DNA from: Motilibacter deserti
GTDB lineage: Bacteria > Actinomycetota > Actinomycetes > Motilibacterales > Motilibacteraceae
Reading direction: 5' to 3'
Assembly: GCF_011250635.1 (NCBI RefSeq)
Contig: NZ_JAANNP010000011.1
Location: forward strand, 40,038 to 76,303
Length of the DNA stretch: 36,266 bases
Below are positions 8,373-16,355 of this stretch, one piece after another. Positions within the stretch are counted from its first letter, which is position 1. Each line of letters opens with the position of its first letter. The notes beneath the pieces were generated by a model. It searched no databases. It saw nothing but the letters and a program-made list of their open reading frames with translations, and was not told the origin of the DNA. A program made the translations under genes and the position numbers.

Positions 8373-8403
8373 GTGCCTCTTTCCCGCCCGCCGCGAGCGC
8401 CGA

Positions 8404-8421
8404 GTTGAACACTCGGTGAAC
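8404..8421 (-). promoter_or_regulatory. PHO box (inverted orientation) upstream of pit
   Basis: On the minus strand this reads GTTCACC-GAGT-GTTCAAC: one perfect and one near-perfect heptamer 11 bp apart. It lies 88 bp before the pit start, the same distance as the boxes of pstS, glpQ and phoX, but in the opposite orientation to the gene. That could mean repression or a different promoter geometry. Confidence 0.65.
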
Positions 8422-8425
8422 GCCG

Positions 8426-8447
8426 CGGGGGCGGTGTTTCGCCCCCG
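8426..8447 (+). terminator. GC-rich hairpin between the PHO box and pit
   Basis: An 8-bp stem CGGGGGCG/CGCCCCCG (8426-8433 with 8440-8447) encloses a 6-nt loop. It may end the phoD-esterase-phosphatase transcript, whose last stop is 54 bp before it. It could also lie in the pit leader. There is no T-tract. Confidence 0.5.
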
Positions 8448-8508
8448 GGCTTCCCGCGGGTAGTCGCGTTCCGGCACCAATCCCGGTCTGCGCGGCTGAA
8501 GGAGCCCG

Positions 8509-9663
8509 ATGGACGGCGACACCCTCCTCCTCGTCACGGTCGTGGCGACAGCGCTCGCCTTCGACTTCACCAACGGCTTCCACGACACGGCCAACGCCAT
8601 GGCGACGTCGATCTCCACGGGCGCCCTGCGCCCGAAGGTCGCGGTCGCGGTGTCGGCCGTGCTCAATTTCGTGGGCGCCTTCCTGTCCCTGTCGGTCGCG
8701 GCGACCATCGCCAGCGGCATCGTCGACTCGGGCGCGATCACGCTCACCGTGGTGTTCGCCGGCCTGGTCGGCGGCATCCTCTGGAACCTGCTGACGTGGT
8801 ACCTCGGGATCCCGTCGAGCTCGTCGCACGCCCTCATCGGAGGCGTCGTCGGTGCGGCGCTCATCGCCGACGGCACGGGCGCGGTCAACGGCTCCGGAGT
8901 CGTCTCCAAGGTGATCCTCCCGGCGCTGCTGGCGCCGGTGGCCGCCGGCCTCGTCGCCGGGCTCGGGACCTACCTCGCGTACAAGATCACCTCCAACGTC
9001 TCCCAGAACGTGCGCGACAAGGGCTTCAAGGCGGGCCAGATCGGCTCGGCATCACTGGTGTCGCTGGCCCACGGCACGAACGACGCGCAGAAGACGATGG
9101 GCATCATCGCGCTGGCCCTGATCGCGCACGGCAGCCTCGACGAGGGCGCTGACCCGCCGTTCTGGGTCATCGCCTCGTGCGCGGTGGCGATCAGCCTCGG
9201 CACCTACATGGGCGGCTGGCGGGTCATCCGCACGCTCGGCAAGGGCCTCGTGGAGATCCAGACCCCGCAGGGCTTCGCGTCCGAGGGCGCATCCGCCTCG
9301 GTCATCCTCGCGTCCTCGCACTTCGGCTACCCGCTCTCGACGACGCACGTGGTCTCCGGGTCGATCCTCGGGTCCGGGATCGGGCGGCGCCTGGCTGACG
9401 TGCACTGGAGCGTGGCCGGGCGCATGGCGACGGCCTGGCTGGTCACCCTGCCGGCCGCGGGCCTCGTCGGGGCGCTCGCCTGGAAGGGGGCCGACCTGAT
9501 CGGGGGCACGGCCGGGGTGGCAGCGGTCTTCGTGCTGCTCGTCGCGTGCGCGTCCGCGTTCTACCTCGCGGCCCGCAAGGCTCCGGTCAACTCCGAGAAC
9601 GTCAACGACGAGTGGACCGGGTCGGTCGCGCCGCAGCGCGACGGCGTTCCGGCCGGGGTCTGA
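8509..9663 (+). CDS. pit: PiT-family inorganic phosphate permease
   Basis: This low-affinity phosphate/cation symporter sits in the cytoplasmic membrane. It is 384 aa, with about ten hydrophobic segments and the two inverted PiT signature halves: FDFTNGFHDTANAMAT (18-33) and LAHGTNDAQKTMG (186-198). SSSHALIGGVVGA near 105-117 and STTHVVSGSILGSG in the second half complete the family pattern. The short length is typical of bacterial PiT proteins without a large cytoplasmic insert. GAAGGAG lies just upstream of the ATG. The next small gene follows after 13 bp and is probably cotranscribed. It complements the high-affinity Pst systems of the window. Confidence 0.95.
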   Translation: MDGDTLLLVTVVATALAFDFTNGFHDTANAMATSISTGALRPKVAVAVSAVLNFVGAFLSLSVAATIASGIVDSGAITLTVVFAGLVGGILWNLLTWYLGIPSSSSHALIGGVVGAALIADGTGAVNGSGVVSKVILPALLAPVAAGLVAGLGTYLAYKITSNVSQNVRDKGFKAGQIGSASLVSLAHGTNDAQKTMGIIALALIAHGSLDEGADPPFWVIASCAVAISLGTYMGGWRVIRTLGKGLVEIQTPQGFASEGASASVILASSHFGYPLSTTHVVSGSILGSGIGRRLADVHWSVAGRMATAWLVTLPAAGLVGALAWKGADLIGGTAGVAAVFVLLVACASAFYLAARKAPVNSENVNDEWTGSVAPQRDGVPAGV

Positions 9664-9676
9664 AGGGGAGACGCAC

Positions 9677-9922
9677 GTGGACGAGTGGATCGACCTCGCC
9701 GCCCTGGGCCGGGTGCTGCTGGCCAGCCTCGTCGGGGGCGCCGGCCTGGTGGCGGTGTTCTCCCTCGGCCTGGTCGGCCTGTCCGAGCACGAGGGCCGCA
9801 TGCGCTCGGGGACGCACGCCGGCAGGGGAGGCAGCCCGCTGGGGCTGGCCGTCGCCTCCGGCTGCTTCCTCTGCGTCGCCGCCGGCGTGGCCGTCGGGCT
9901 CTGGGCGATGTTGAAGGGTTGA
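9677..9922 (+). CDS. Small membrane protein linked to pit
   Basis: This 81-aa protein has two hydrophobic segments (about 10-35 and 55-78) separated by a charged, Gly-rich loop. It starts at GTG 9677 with AAGGGGAG six bases upstream, and lies 13 bp after pit. Small two-helix membrane proteins often follow pit genes in actinobacteria, so a partner role is plausible. I recognise no domain or catalytic motif. Confidence 0.75.
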   Translation: MDEWIDLAALGRVLLASLVGGAGLVAVFSLGLVGLSEHEGRMRSGTHAGRGGSPLGLAVASGCFLCVAAGVAVGLWAMLKG

Positions 9923-10012
9923 CGCCGGAGCCGCCGATCTCGCCCCTCAGGTCCACACCCTCGGTTGTCGAGGCACCTACCGGCTTCGGGTGACGGACGG
10001 GACGGGGAGCAC

Positions 10013-11443
10013 GTGGGCCTGACGGTGAACTTCTCGGGGGCGGCGCAGGCGGCGTACCGCAGCCTGGCCGTGAACGACGGCCAGATGACGCGCTCCTTGG
10101 AGCGGCTCTCCAGCGGGCTGCGCATCAACCGCGCGGCCGACGACGCCGCCGGGCTGGTCGTCTCCGAGGGGCTGCGGTCGAAGGTCGGCGGCACTCGGGT
10201 CGCGGTGCGCAACACCAGCGAGGGGATCAACCTGCTCAACACCGCCGACGGCGCGCTGGGCGAGACGCACGCCATCCTGCAGCGCATGCGGGAGCTGGCC
10301 ATGCAGGCGGGCAACACCGGGGCGTACGGCGAGACCGAGCTGCGCGACGTGCAGGCGGAGATGGCCCAGCTCAACAAGGAGCTGGACGACATCGCGCGCA
10401 AGACGACGTACAACGGGATCCCGCTGCTCGACGGCAGCTACGGCAAGGTGTCGCGCACCGGGCTGATGTGGGGGATGACGCGCTCGCCCGGGCCGGGCAC
10501 GCAGGAGACGCGCATCCTGTCCGGAGTCACCAACTCGACGCTGCACATCAAGGCCGGCGACAACGACCTGCTCAGCTTCAGCGACGAGATCGGCACCCCG
10601 GACGAGTCGACCGTCCAGCTGCAGCTCGCGCCGGGGGACTACCCCGTGACGGCCGACGGTGCGGGGAAGCTGCAGCAGGCCCTGCAGGACGCCATCGCGG
10701 CGTCACCGCTCGCGGGCAGCATGACGGCGTCGGTGCGCCTGGACGGCGACCGGCTCGCGACCGAGTTCCGCTGGGTCGGCAGCGTGACCGGCTACCGCGC
10801 GGTCGGCGGGGACGGCCTCGCCGACATCTGGGGTGGGATCACCCTCGGCGTCGAGCGGCGGTTCCAGGTCGGCGCCGACGCCGGGGACGTCCTCGACGTG
10901 GACCTTCCCGACTTCACCTCCGGCGGCCTCGGCACCCGCTGGATCGACGTCGTGCCCCCGCGCCCGACGCCCCCGCCGCCCCCGCCCGCCCCGGGCACGG
11001 GGACGCCGACGCCCCCTCCCGTCCCGACGGTGCCCACGACCCCGCCTCCGCCGCCACCCCCGCCGCCCGGTGGGACGCTGTTCGGCACCCCGCGGCCGCG
11101 GGCCTTCGGCGCGGAGGCCGGTGCGCTGTCCGAGCCGGTCGAGCTCTCGGCGGCGGCGGTGGACGTCGCCGGCAGTGCGATCCGCCGGATCGACGAGGCC
11201 ATCGCGCGCGTCAGCGACGCCCGCGCCCACATCGGCGCGACCGTCAACCGCATGGAGCACCGGCTCGCGTCGCTGGGGACGACCGAGGAGAACCTCGCGC
11301 AGGCCGAGAGCAGGATCCGGGACGCGGACATGGCGCACGAGGCCGTCGCCCTGACGCGGGCGCAGATCCTCAGCCAGGCCGGGTCGTCGATGCTGGGCCA
11401 GGCGAACTCGTCGCGGCAGTCGCTCCTGTCCCTGCTGCGCTGA
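10013..11443 (+). CDS. Flagellin with a polyproline insert
   Basis: This is the filament subunit of the bacterial flagellum, 476 aa. The N-terminal D0/D1 region is canonical, with SLERLSSGLRINRAADDAAG near 28-47 and NTSEGINLLNTADGAL near 67-82. The C-terminal D1/D0 helices end in the usual way (SQAGSSMLGQANSSRQ, then LLSLLR). The variable middle (about 145-312) is followed by a Pro/Thr-rich stretch (about 315-355) that includes a run of nine prolines and is unusual for flagellin. GTG 10013 is chosen because GGGGAG sits six bases upstream and the product then starts MGLTVNFSG, like other flagellins; a TTG at 9965 is less likely. No other flagellar gene is visible, and the neighbours are phosphate genes. 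Confidence 0.9.
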   Translation: MGLTVNFSGAAQAAYRSLAVNDGQMTRSLERLSSGLRINRAADDAAGLVVSEGLRSKVGGTRVAVRNTSEGINLLNTADGALGETHAILQRMRELAMQAGNTGAYGETELRDVQAEMAQLNKELDDIARKTTYNGIPLLDGSYGKVSRTGLMWGMTRSPGPGTQETRILSGVTNSTLHIKAGDNDLLSFSDEIGTPDESTVQLQLAPGDYPVTADGAGKLQQALQDAIAASPLAGSMTASVRLDGDRLATEFRWVGSVTGYRAVGGDGLADIWGGITLGVERRFQVGADAGDVLDVDLPDFTSGGLGTRWIDVVPPRPTPPPPPPAPGTGTPTPPPVPTVPTTPPPPPPPPPGGTLFGTPRPRAFGAEAGALSEPVELSAAAVDVAGSAIRRIDEAIARVSDARAHIGATVNRMEHRLASLGTTEENLAQAESRIRDADMAHEAVALTRAQILSQAGSSMLGQANSSRQSLLSLLR

Positions 11444-11468
11444 CGGCGGTCGCCACACGCCAACCGTG

Positions 11469-11508
11469 GTTCAGGCTCCGTTCGCCTCGAACGCGGTCTC
11501 CGTTAACC
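11469..11508 (+). promoter_or_regulatory. PHO box array upstream of glpQ
   Basis: Units in strict 11-bp register: GTTCAGG (11469), GTTCGCC (11480), a degenerate unit (11491) and GTTAACC (11502). Three of four resemble the PhoP heptamer GTTCACC. The array ends 80 bp before the glpQ start and points toward it. Confidence 0.7.
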
Positions 11509-11587
11509 GGGCCTCGCTTCGCTGTGCGGCGTCGGTGGCGCCACGGCCGAGGGACGGCCGGGTGAGCGTCGCCGCGAGGAGCCCTGC

Positions 11588-12766
11588 GTGCGTACCCTCT
11601 CCCTCAGCCGCCGCGCGATCGTCGCGCTGGCCGGCATCCCCGCCATCGTCGCGCCGGTCGCGCTCGTGTCGGTGAGCGCCGACGCGAACGTCAACGCCAC
11701 CGGCACCTCGGTGTCCGCCCCGCTGGTCTTCGGCCACCGCGGCGCGTCCGGCTACCGCCCGGAGCACACCCTCGCGAGCTACGACCTGGCCGTCCGGCAG
11801 GGCGCCGACGTCATCGAGCCCGACCTGGTCTCGACCAGGGACCACGTCCTCGTCGCCCGGCACGAGAACGAGATCAGCGGGACCACCGACGTGGCCGACC
11901 ACCCCGAGTTCGCCGCGCGGCGTACGACGAAGGTGATCGACGGCTCGTCCATCACCGGCTGGTTCACCGAGGACTTCACGCTCGCCGAGCTGCGGACGCT
12001 GCGGGCGAAGGAGCGGCTCCCCGCCGTGCGCCAGGAGAACACGGTGCTCGACGGCCGCTACGTGATCCCGACCTTCGAGGAGGTCCTCGACTTCGCGAAG
12101 CGGGCCTCGAAGGAGACCGGGCGCGACATCGGTGTGGCCCCGGAGACCAAGCACCCGACCTACTTCGACTCGATCGGGCTCTCGCTCGAGGAGCCGCTGG
12201 TGCAGGCGCTGCGCGACCGCAACATCGACAAGCGCAACAAGAACATCTGGATCCAGTCGTTCGAGGAGTCGAACCTTCGCCAGCTGCACGACCTCTTCGA
12301 GGTCAAGGTAGGCCTGGTGCAGCTCACCAGCGCGGCCGGGCGGCCGTACGACCACGTGGCGGCGGGCGACCCGCAGACGTACGCGCAGATGACCTCGGCG
12401 GCTGGCCTCGAGGAGGTCGCGGAGTACGCCACGGTGGTCGGCCCGGACAAGTCCCAGATCTTCCCGCGCGCGGCCGACGGCACCACGAGCGCGCCGTCCG
12501 CGCTCGTGACGAACGCCCACGCCGCCGGGCTGAAGGTCGTGCCCTACACGGTCCGCGCCGAGAACCAGTTCCTGCCCGTGCAGTACCGCAAGGGGACCGA
12601 CCCGAACGCCTACGGTGACGTCGTCTCGGAGTTCGAGGACCTCTTCGAGGCGGGCGTCGACGGCATCTTCTCCGACCAGCCCGACCTCGCGTACGCCGCG
12701 CGTGAGGACTTCCTCGGCTACACCCACGGCATCACGCACCCCCAGGCGGAGCAGCCGCGCGGCTGA
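11588..12766 (+). CDS. glpQ: Secreted glycerophosphodiester phosphodiesterase (GlpQ type)
   Basis: This 392-aa secreted enzyme should cleave glycerophosphodiesters from phospholipid or teichoic acid breakdown into glycerol-3-phosphate and an alcohol. The first 34 residues form an export signal with SRR at 7-9, so Tat export is possible. The GDPD barrel begins HRGASGYRPEHT (50-61), continues with the metal-site pair in DVIEPDLV, then a GlpQ-type SGTTDVADHPEFA segment and APETKHP. The C-terminal GVDGIFSDQPDL is the usual last barrel strand. GTG 11588 is preceded by GAGGAG. It has its own PHO box array and a terminator-like hairpin afterwards, so it is probably a single-gene unit. Confidence 0.92.
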   Translation: MRTLSLSRRAIVALAGIPAIVAPVALVSVSADANVNATGTSVSAPLVFGHRGASGYRPEHTLASYDLAVRQGADVIEPDLVSTRDHVLVARHENEISGTTDVADHPEFAARRTTKVIDGSSITGWFTEDFTLAELRTLRAKERLPAVRQENTVLDGRYVIPTFEEVLDFAKRASKETGRDIGVAPETKHPTYFDSIGLSLEEPLVQALRDRNIDKRNKNIWIQSFEESNLRQLHDLFEVKVGLVQLTSAAGRPYDHVAAGDPQTYAQMTSAAGLEEVAEYATVVGPDKSQIFPRAADGTTSAPSALVTNAHAAGLKVVPYTVRAENQFLPVQYRKGTDPNAYGDVVSEFEDLFEAGVDGIFSDQPDLAYAAREDFLGYTHGITHPQAEQPRG

Positions 12767-12803
12767 CGGCCACGGGCTGCTTCCCCTCCTCACCGCGGGC
12801 GAG

Positions 12804-12833
12804 GGCCCCGCGACGCCGATGCGTCACGGGGCC
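12804..12833 (+). terminator. Hairpin terminator after glpQ
   Basis: GGCCCCG (12804-12810) pairs with CGGGGCC (12827-12833). After one mismatch, GACGC pairs with GCGTC around a 4-nt loop. It lies 38 bp after the glpQ stop and before the phoX PHO box. Confidence 0.7.
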
Positions 12834-12903
12834 GTCCCCCGCGGTTCCTGCGTCGAGGGAGGCCCGGCCGGACAGGCAAGGCGTCGATGCGACTCCACGC
12901 GCT

Positions 12904-12921
12904 GTTCACCTCGGGTTCACT
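12904..12921 (+). promoter_or_regulatory. PHO box upstream of phoX
   Basis: GTTCACCTCGGGTTCACT is a perfect and a near-perfect heptamer with 11-bp spacing, directed at phoX, whose start is 91 bp downstream. A TANNNT element, TAGCGT (12942-12947), lies 20 bp further on and could be the -10. Confidence 0.88.
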
Positions 12922-13011
12922 CCAGGCCCCGTCAGGGCTTCTAGCGTGCGGGCCGACGCGCCGACACCGGCGCGCGCTGACGCCTGAGACTTCTGCACCC
13001 CGAGGGGAAAC

Positions 13012-15348
13012 GTGTCGGACCTCGAAGACGCCATCCGTCGCCGGCAGCTCCCGCTGCTGAACGGCACGCGCCATGGCAGCCGCAGCCACATGACCTGCCT
13101 GTACCGGTGCGGCAACGCCTGTGACAAGCCCGTCCCCAACACCACGGACAACCCCTACATCCGCGACGTCATCGAGGGCGTCCTGTCCCGTCGCGCGGTC
13201 GTCAAGGCGGCCGGCGCGTCGGCGCTGGTCGTCATGGCGAGCGGTGCGCTCTCCCAGCGCCCGGCCTCGGCCGCGGAGAAGCTGGCCAAGGTTCCGAGCC
13301 CGATCGGCATCGCCGCGGACGGCGACGGGGCGCTCGAGTTCCTCCCGGTGGCGCCCAACAACCTCGACGAGCTCGTGGTCCCGACGGGGGACGACTACGC
13401 CTACAGCGTCGTCATGCGGTGGGGCGACCCGGTGCTGGCCGGGGCGCCGGCGTTCGACCCGCTCAACCAGACGGCGGCGGCGCAGGCCGCGCAGTTCGGC
13501 TACAACTGCGACTACGTCGCCGTGCTGCCCTACTCGCGCGACGGGGACACGGGGCTCCTCGTGGTCAACCACGAGTACACCGACGAGCAGATGATGTTCC
13601 CGGGCGTGGCCACCGCGGCGGCCACGAACGACGAGCAGAAGCGCATCGCGATGATGGCGCACGGCATCTCGGTCGTGAAGATCGAGCGGGTGGGCCGGCA
13701 CGGACAGTGGCAGCGGTCCGCCGACCGCTCGGTCAACCGTCGCATCACCGCGTCCACCCCGTTCGTCGTCGACGGCCCCGCGGCCGGCTCGGACTACCTC
13801 AAGACCTCGGCCGACCCGACGGGCCGGCGCGTGCTGGGCACGCTCAACAACTGCGCGGGCGGCATCACGCCGTGGGGCACGACGCTGCACGGCGAGGAGA
13901 ACTTCAACCAGTACTTCGGCGCCAGCACCACGGTGCAGGACCCGGAGCGCCGGCTCTCCCGCTACGGCATCGCCACCAGCGGCCTGTCCTCGCGGCGCTG
14001 GGAGCAGGTCGACCCCCGTTTCGACCTGGCCAAGGAGCCGAACGAGCCCAACCGCTTCGGCTGGGTCGTCGAGGTGGACCCGACCAACCCCTCGGCCCCG
14101 CCGGTCAAGCACACGGCGCTCGGCCGCATCAAGCACGAGGGCGCGACGATCTCCATCGCCGCCGACGGCCGCGTGGTCGCCTACACCGGCGACGACGAGC
14201 GCTTCGACTACATCTACAAGTTCGTCTCGCGCAACAAGTACCGCGCCGGCCGCTCGGCCGCGGACCGCGCGCACAACATGACGCTGCTCTCCGAGGGCGA
14301 CCTCTACGTCGCGCAGTTCACCGGCGACAGCCCGAAGAGCGAGCTGAACGGCAACGCCAACGGGCAGGGCACGCTCCCGTCCGACGGCGAGTTCGACGGC
14401 GGCGGCCACTGGATCCCGCTGGTGCTCAACGGCCAGTCGATGGTCCCGGGCAAGTCGGTCGAGTGGGTGCTCACCTTCACCCGCCTCGCCGCCGACCGCC
14501 TCGGCAAGCAGCTCGACGCGAACGGCGACCCGGTGCTCGCCGGTGGCGCCGAGATCATCGTCGACGCCACCAAGGTCCCGACCAAGATGGACCGGCCCGA
14601 GGACATCGAGCCCAACCCCGTCACCGGCCGGGTCTACGCGGCGCTGACCAACAACTCCAACCGCACGGTGGCGCAGGTCGACGAGGCCAACCCGCTCGGC
14701 CGGTCGTACGCGTTCAACGCCACCACGGGGGCGGACACGCTGCAGAGCGGCAACCGCAACGGCCACGTCCTCGAGTGGGAGGAGGCGGGCAACGACCACG
14801 CGGCACTCACCTTCAGCTGGCGGATCTTCCTGGTCGCCGGCGACCCCTCGCGGCCCGAGTCGTACTTCGCGGGCTACGACAAGTCCAAGGTCAGCCCGAT
14901 CTCCTGCCCGGACAACGTGGCGTTCGACCCGCACGGCAACCTGTGGATCTCGACCGACGGCAACTCGCTGTCGTTCGTGAACCAGGCCGAGGGCACCACG
15001 GGCCTGCTCGGCGGCAACGACGGCCTCTTCGCCGTGCCGGTGCAGGGCCCCGAGCGCGGCCACCTCAAGCAGTTCCTCACCGTGCCGCGCGGCGCGGAGA
15101 CCTGCGGCCCGTTCATCACGTGGGACGGCGACAGCGTCTTCGTCGCCGTTCAGCACCCGGGCGAGTACGGCGGCGCCACCTTCGACCGCCCCGTGAGCTC
15201 GTGGCCGGACCGCTCGGCCACGCGCCCCTTCCCGCGCCCGAGCGTGTGCGTGGTCTACAAGACCCGCGGCGACAAGCGCATCGGGTCCGGCGGCCGGGCG
15301 GCGCGTGACGCCGAGCGCGCCGAGCGGCGGACGGCTGCCACCAAGTAG
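13012..15348 (+). CDS. phoX: PhoX-family alkaline phosphatase, Tat-exported
   Basis: This calcium/iron-dependent extracellular phosphatase is 778 aa, long for a family usually near 650-700. About 58 residues precede the twin-arginine signal SRRAVVK (59-65); that leader contains CLYRCGNACDKPVPNT (29-44), a segment conserved in PhoX proteins. The propeller domain shows VVNHEYTDEQMMF, LHGEENFNQYFG, GRIKHEGATI and PDNVAFDPHGNLWISTDG, which hold the metal-binding acidic and Asn residues. GTG 13012 has GAGGGGAAA upstream. With phoD it gives this strain two unrelated Tat phosphatases in one locus. Confidence 0.95.
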   Translation: MSDLEDAIRRRQLPLLNGTRHGSRSHMTCLYRCGNACDKPVPNTTDNPYIRDVIEGVLSRRAVVKAAGASALVVMASGALSQRPASAAEKLAKVPSPIGIAADGDGALEFLPVAPNNLDELVVPTGDDYAYSVVMRWGDPVLAGAPAFDPLNQTAAAQAAQFGYNCDYVAVLPYSRDGDTGLLVVNHEYTDEQMMFPGVATAAATNDEQKRIAMMAHGISVVKIERVGRHGQWQRSADRSVNRRITASTPFVVDGPAAGSDYLKTSADPTGRRVLGTLNNCAGGITPWGTTLHGEENFNQYFGASTTVQDPERRLSRYGIATSGLSSRRWEQVDPRFDLAKEPNEPNRFGWVVEVDPTNPSAPPVKHTALGRIKHEGATISIAADGRVVAYTGDDERFDYIYKFVSRNKYRAGRSAADRAHNMTLLSEGDLYVAQFTGDSPKSELNGNANGQGTLPSDGEFDGGGHWIPLVLNGQSMVPGKSVEWVLTFTRLAADRLGKQLDANGDPVLAGGAEIIVDATKVPTKMDRPEDIEPNPVTGRVYAALTNNSNRTVAQVDEANPLGRSYAFNATTGADTLQSGNRNGHVLEWEEAGNDHAALTFSWRIFLVAGDPSRPESYFAGYDKSKVSPISCPDNVAFDPHGNLWISTDGNSLSFVNQAEGTTGLLGGNDGLFAVPVQGPERGHLKQFLTVPRGAETCGPFITWDGDSVFVAVQHPGEYGGATFDRPVSSWPDRSATRPFPRPSVCVVYKTRGDKRIGSGGRAARDAERAERRTAATK

Positions 15349-15366
15349 CAGCCCGAGGAACGGCCC

Positions 15367-15406
15367 GGAGCCGGGGCAGCCTGCGGTCGTAGGCTGCCCC
15401 GGCTCC
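15367..15406 (+). terminator. Strong hairpin terminator after phoX
   Basis: A perfect 16-bp stem (15367-15382 with 15391-15406) encloses an 8-nt loop, 18 bp after the phoX stop. It isolates phoX from the small downstream gene. Confidence 0.88.
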
Positions 15407-15455
15407 GTCGTCTGCTGCGGGTTTGGCCGCCGAGCGTGCTGCCGAGAAGACCGGT

Positions 15456-15677
15456 ATGAGCACTCCGGCACAGCGAGAGGTCGGCGCCGCCCTGCGCCTC
15501 ACCGGCGTGGTGATCGGCGTCGGTGCGGTCGTCAGCGTGCTGCTCGGGCTCGTCCTCGGCGCGCTGAGCGAGGACTTCGCGGGCGTCTTCGGGGGGACCG
15601 TCGCGGTCGCCATGAGCGTCACCGCAGTCGTGGGTGTCGCGCTGGTGCTGATCCCGGGGCGGCGCGGCCGGCGCTAG
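15456..15677 (+). CDS. Small hypothetical membrane protein
   Basis: This 73-aa protein has two hydrophobic segments (about 14-35 and 45-68) and a basic end, GRRGRR. ATG 15456 is chosen because GAGAAG precedes it; an open extension to 15423 adds 11 residues. It is convergent with the acyltransferase gene, and the two stop codons overlap in one CTAG (15674-15677). I do not recognise a family. Confidence 0.6.
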   Translation: MSTPAQREVGAALRLTGVVIGVGAVVSVLLGLVLGALSEDFAGVFGGTVAVAMSVTAVVGVALVLIPGRRGRR

Positions 15678-16342
15678 TCCTCGGCGGGCAGCTCGTTGTA
15701 GCCCGGGGCGCGCTCCTGCCCGGTCAGCCGCCCGATGGTGTCGATGACGTCGTCGGTGAGCTGACGGCGCGCGAGCCCCGGGGCCACGGCGGCGTAGTCC
15801 TTCGGCTGGATCGGGGGCGCGAAGCGGACCGTGACCTTGGCGATGCGTGGGAAGCGGGCTCCCACGGGCTGCACCCGGTCCGTCCCGATGAGGCCGACCG
15901 GCAGCACCGGCGCCTCCGCGGCGAACGCCAGCCACGCGACGCCGACCCGCCCGCGGTAGAGCCGCCCGTCGCGCGACCGCGTGCCTTCCGGGTAGATCCC
16001 GAAAGCCTCTTCACGCTTGAGGACCTCCAGCGCGGTGTCGAGCGAGGCCTGCGCCGCGCGGGCCTGCCCGCGGGGAACGGGGACCGCGCCCATCGCGGTG
16101 AAGAACCACCGGGAGGGCGCGTTGCGCAGGCTCCGGTCGGTGAAGTACTCGCTCTTCGCGAGGAAGGTGATCCGGCGCTCGGTGACCACGAGGGGCAGGA
16201 TGATGCTGTCGATGAACGACAGGTGGTTGCTCGCGACGATCACGCGGCCTTCGCGCGGGATGTGCTCGCGCCCCTCGACGACGGGGCGCCAGAAGGTGCG
16301 CAGCAGGATGCCGAGCAGCCGGCGCAGGACGAAGTACAGCAC
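15674..16342 (-). CDS. 1-acylglycerol-3-phosphate acyltransferase-like protein (PlsC family)
   Basis: This membrane-associated acyltransferase, 222 aa, probably transfers an acyl chain to a lysophosphatidate-like acceptor. It has the catalytic HX4D motif NHLSFID (H40, D45), a second-block Arg in the GAVPVPRG region (near 85-92) and the EGTRS acceptor motif (119-123). A hydrophobic N-terminus provides membrane contact. GTG 16342 is 13 bases after the mutT1-like stop, so it is the last gene of the ppk operon. The acceptor cannot be fixed from sequence. Confidence 0.9.
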   Translation of the reverse strand: MLYFVLRRLLGILLRTFWRPVVEGREHIPREGRVIVASNHLSFIDSIILPLVVTERRITFLAKSEYFTDRSLRNAPSRWFFTAMGAVPVPRGQARAAQASLDTALEVLKREEAFGIYPEGTRSRDGRLYRGRVGVAWLAFAAEAPVLPVGLIGTDRVQPVGARFPRIAKVTVRFAPPIQPKDYAAVAPGLARRQLTDDVIDTIGRLTGQERAPGYNELPAED

Positions 16343-16355
16343 GGACAGGATCTCC

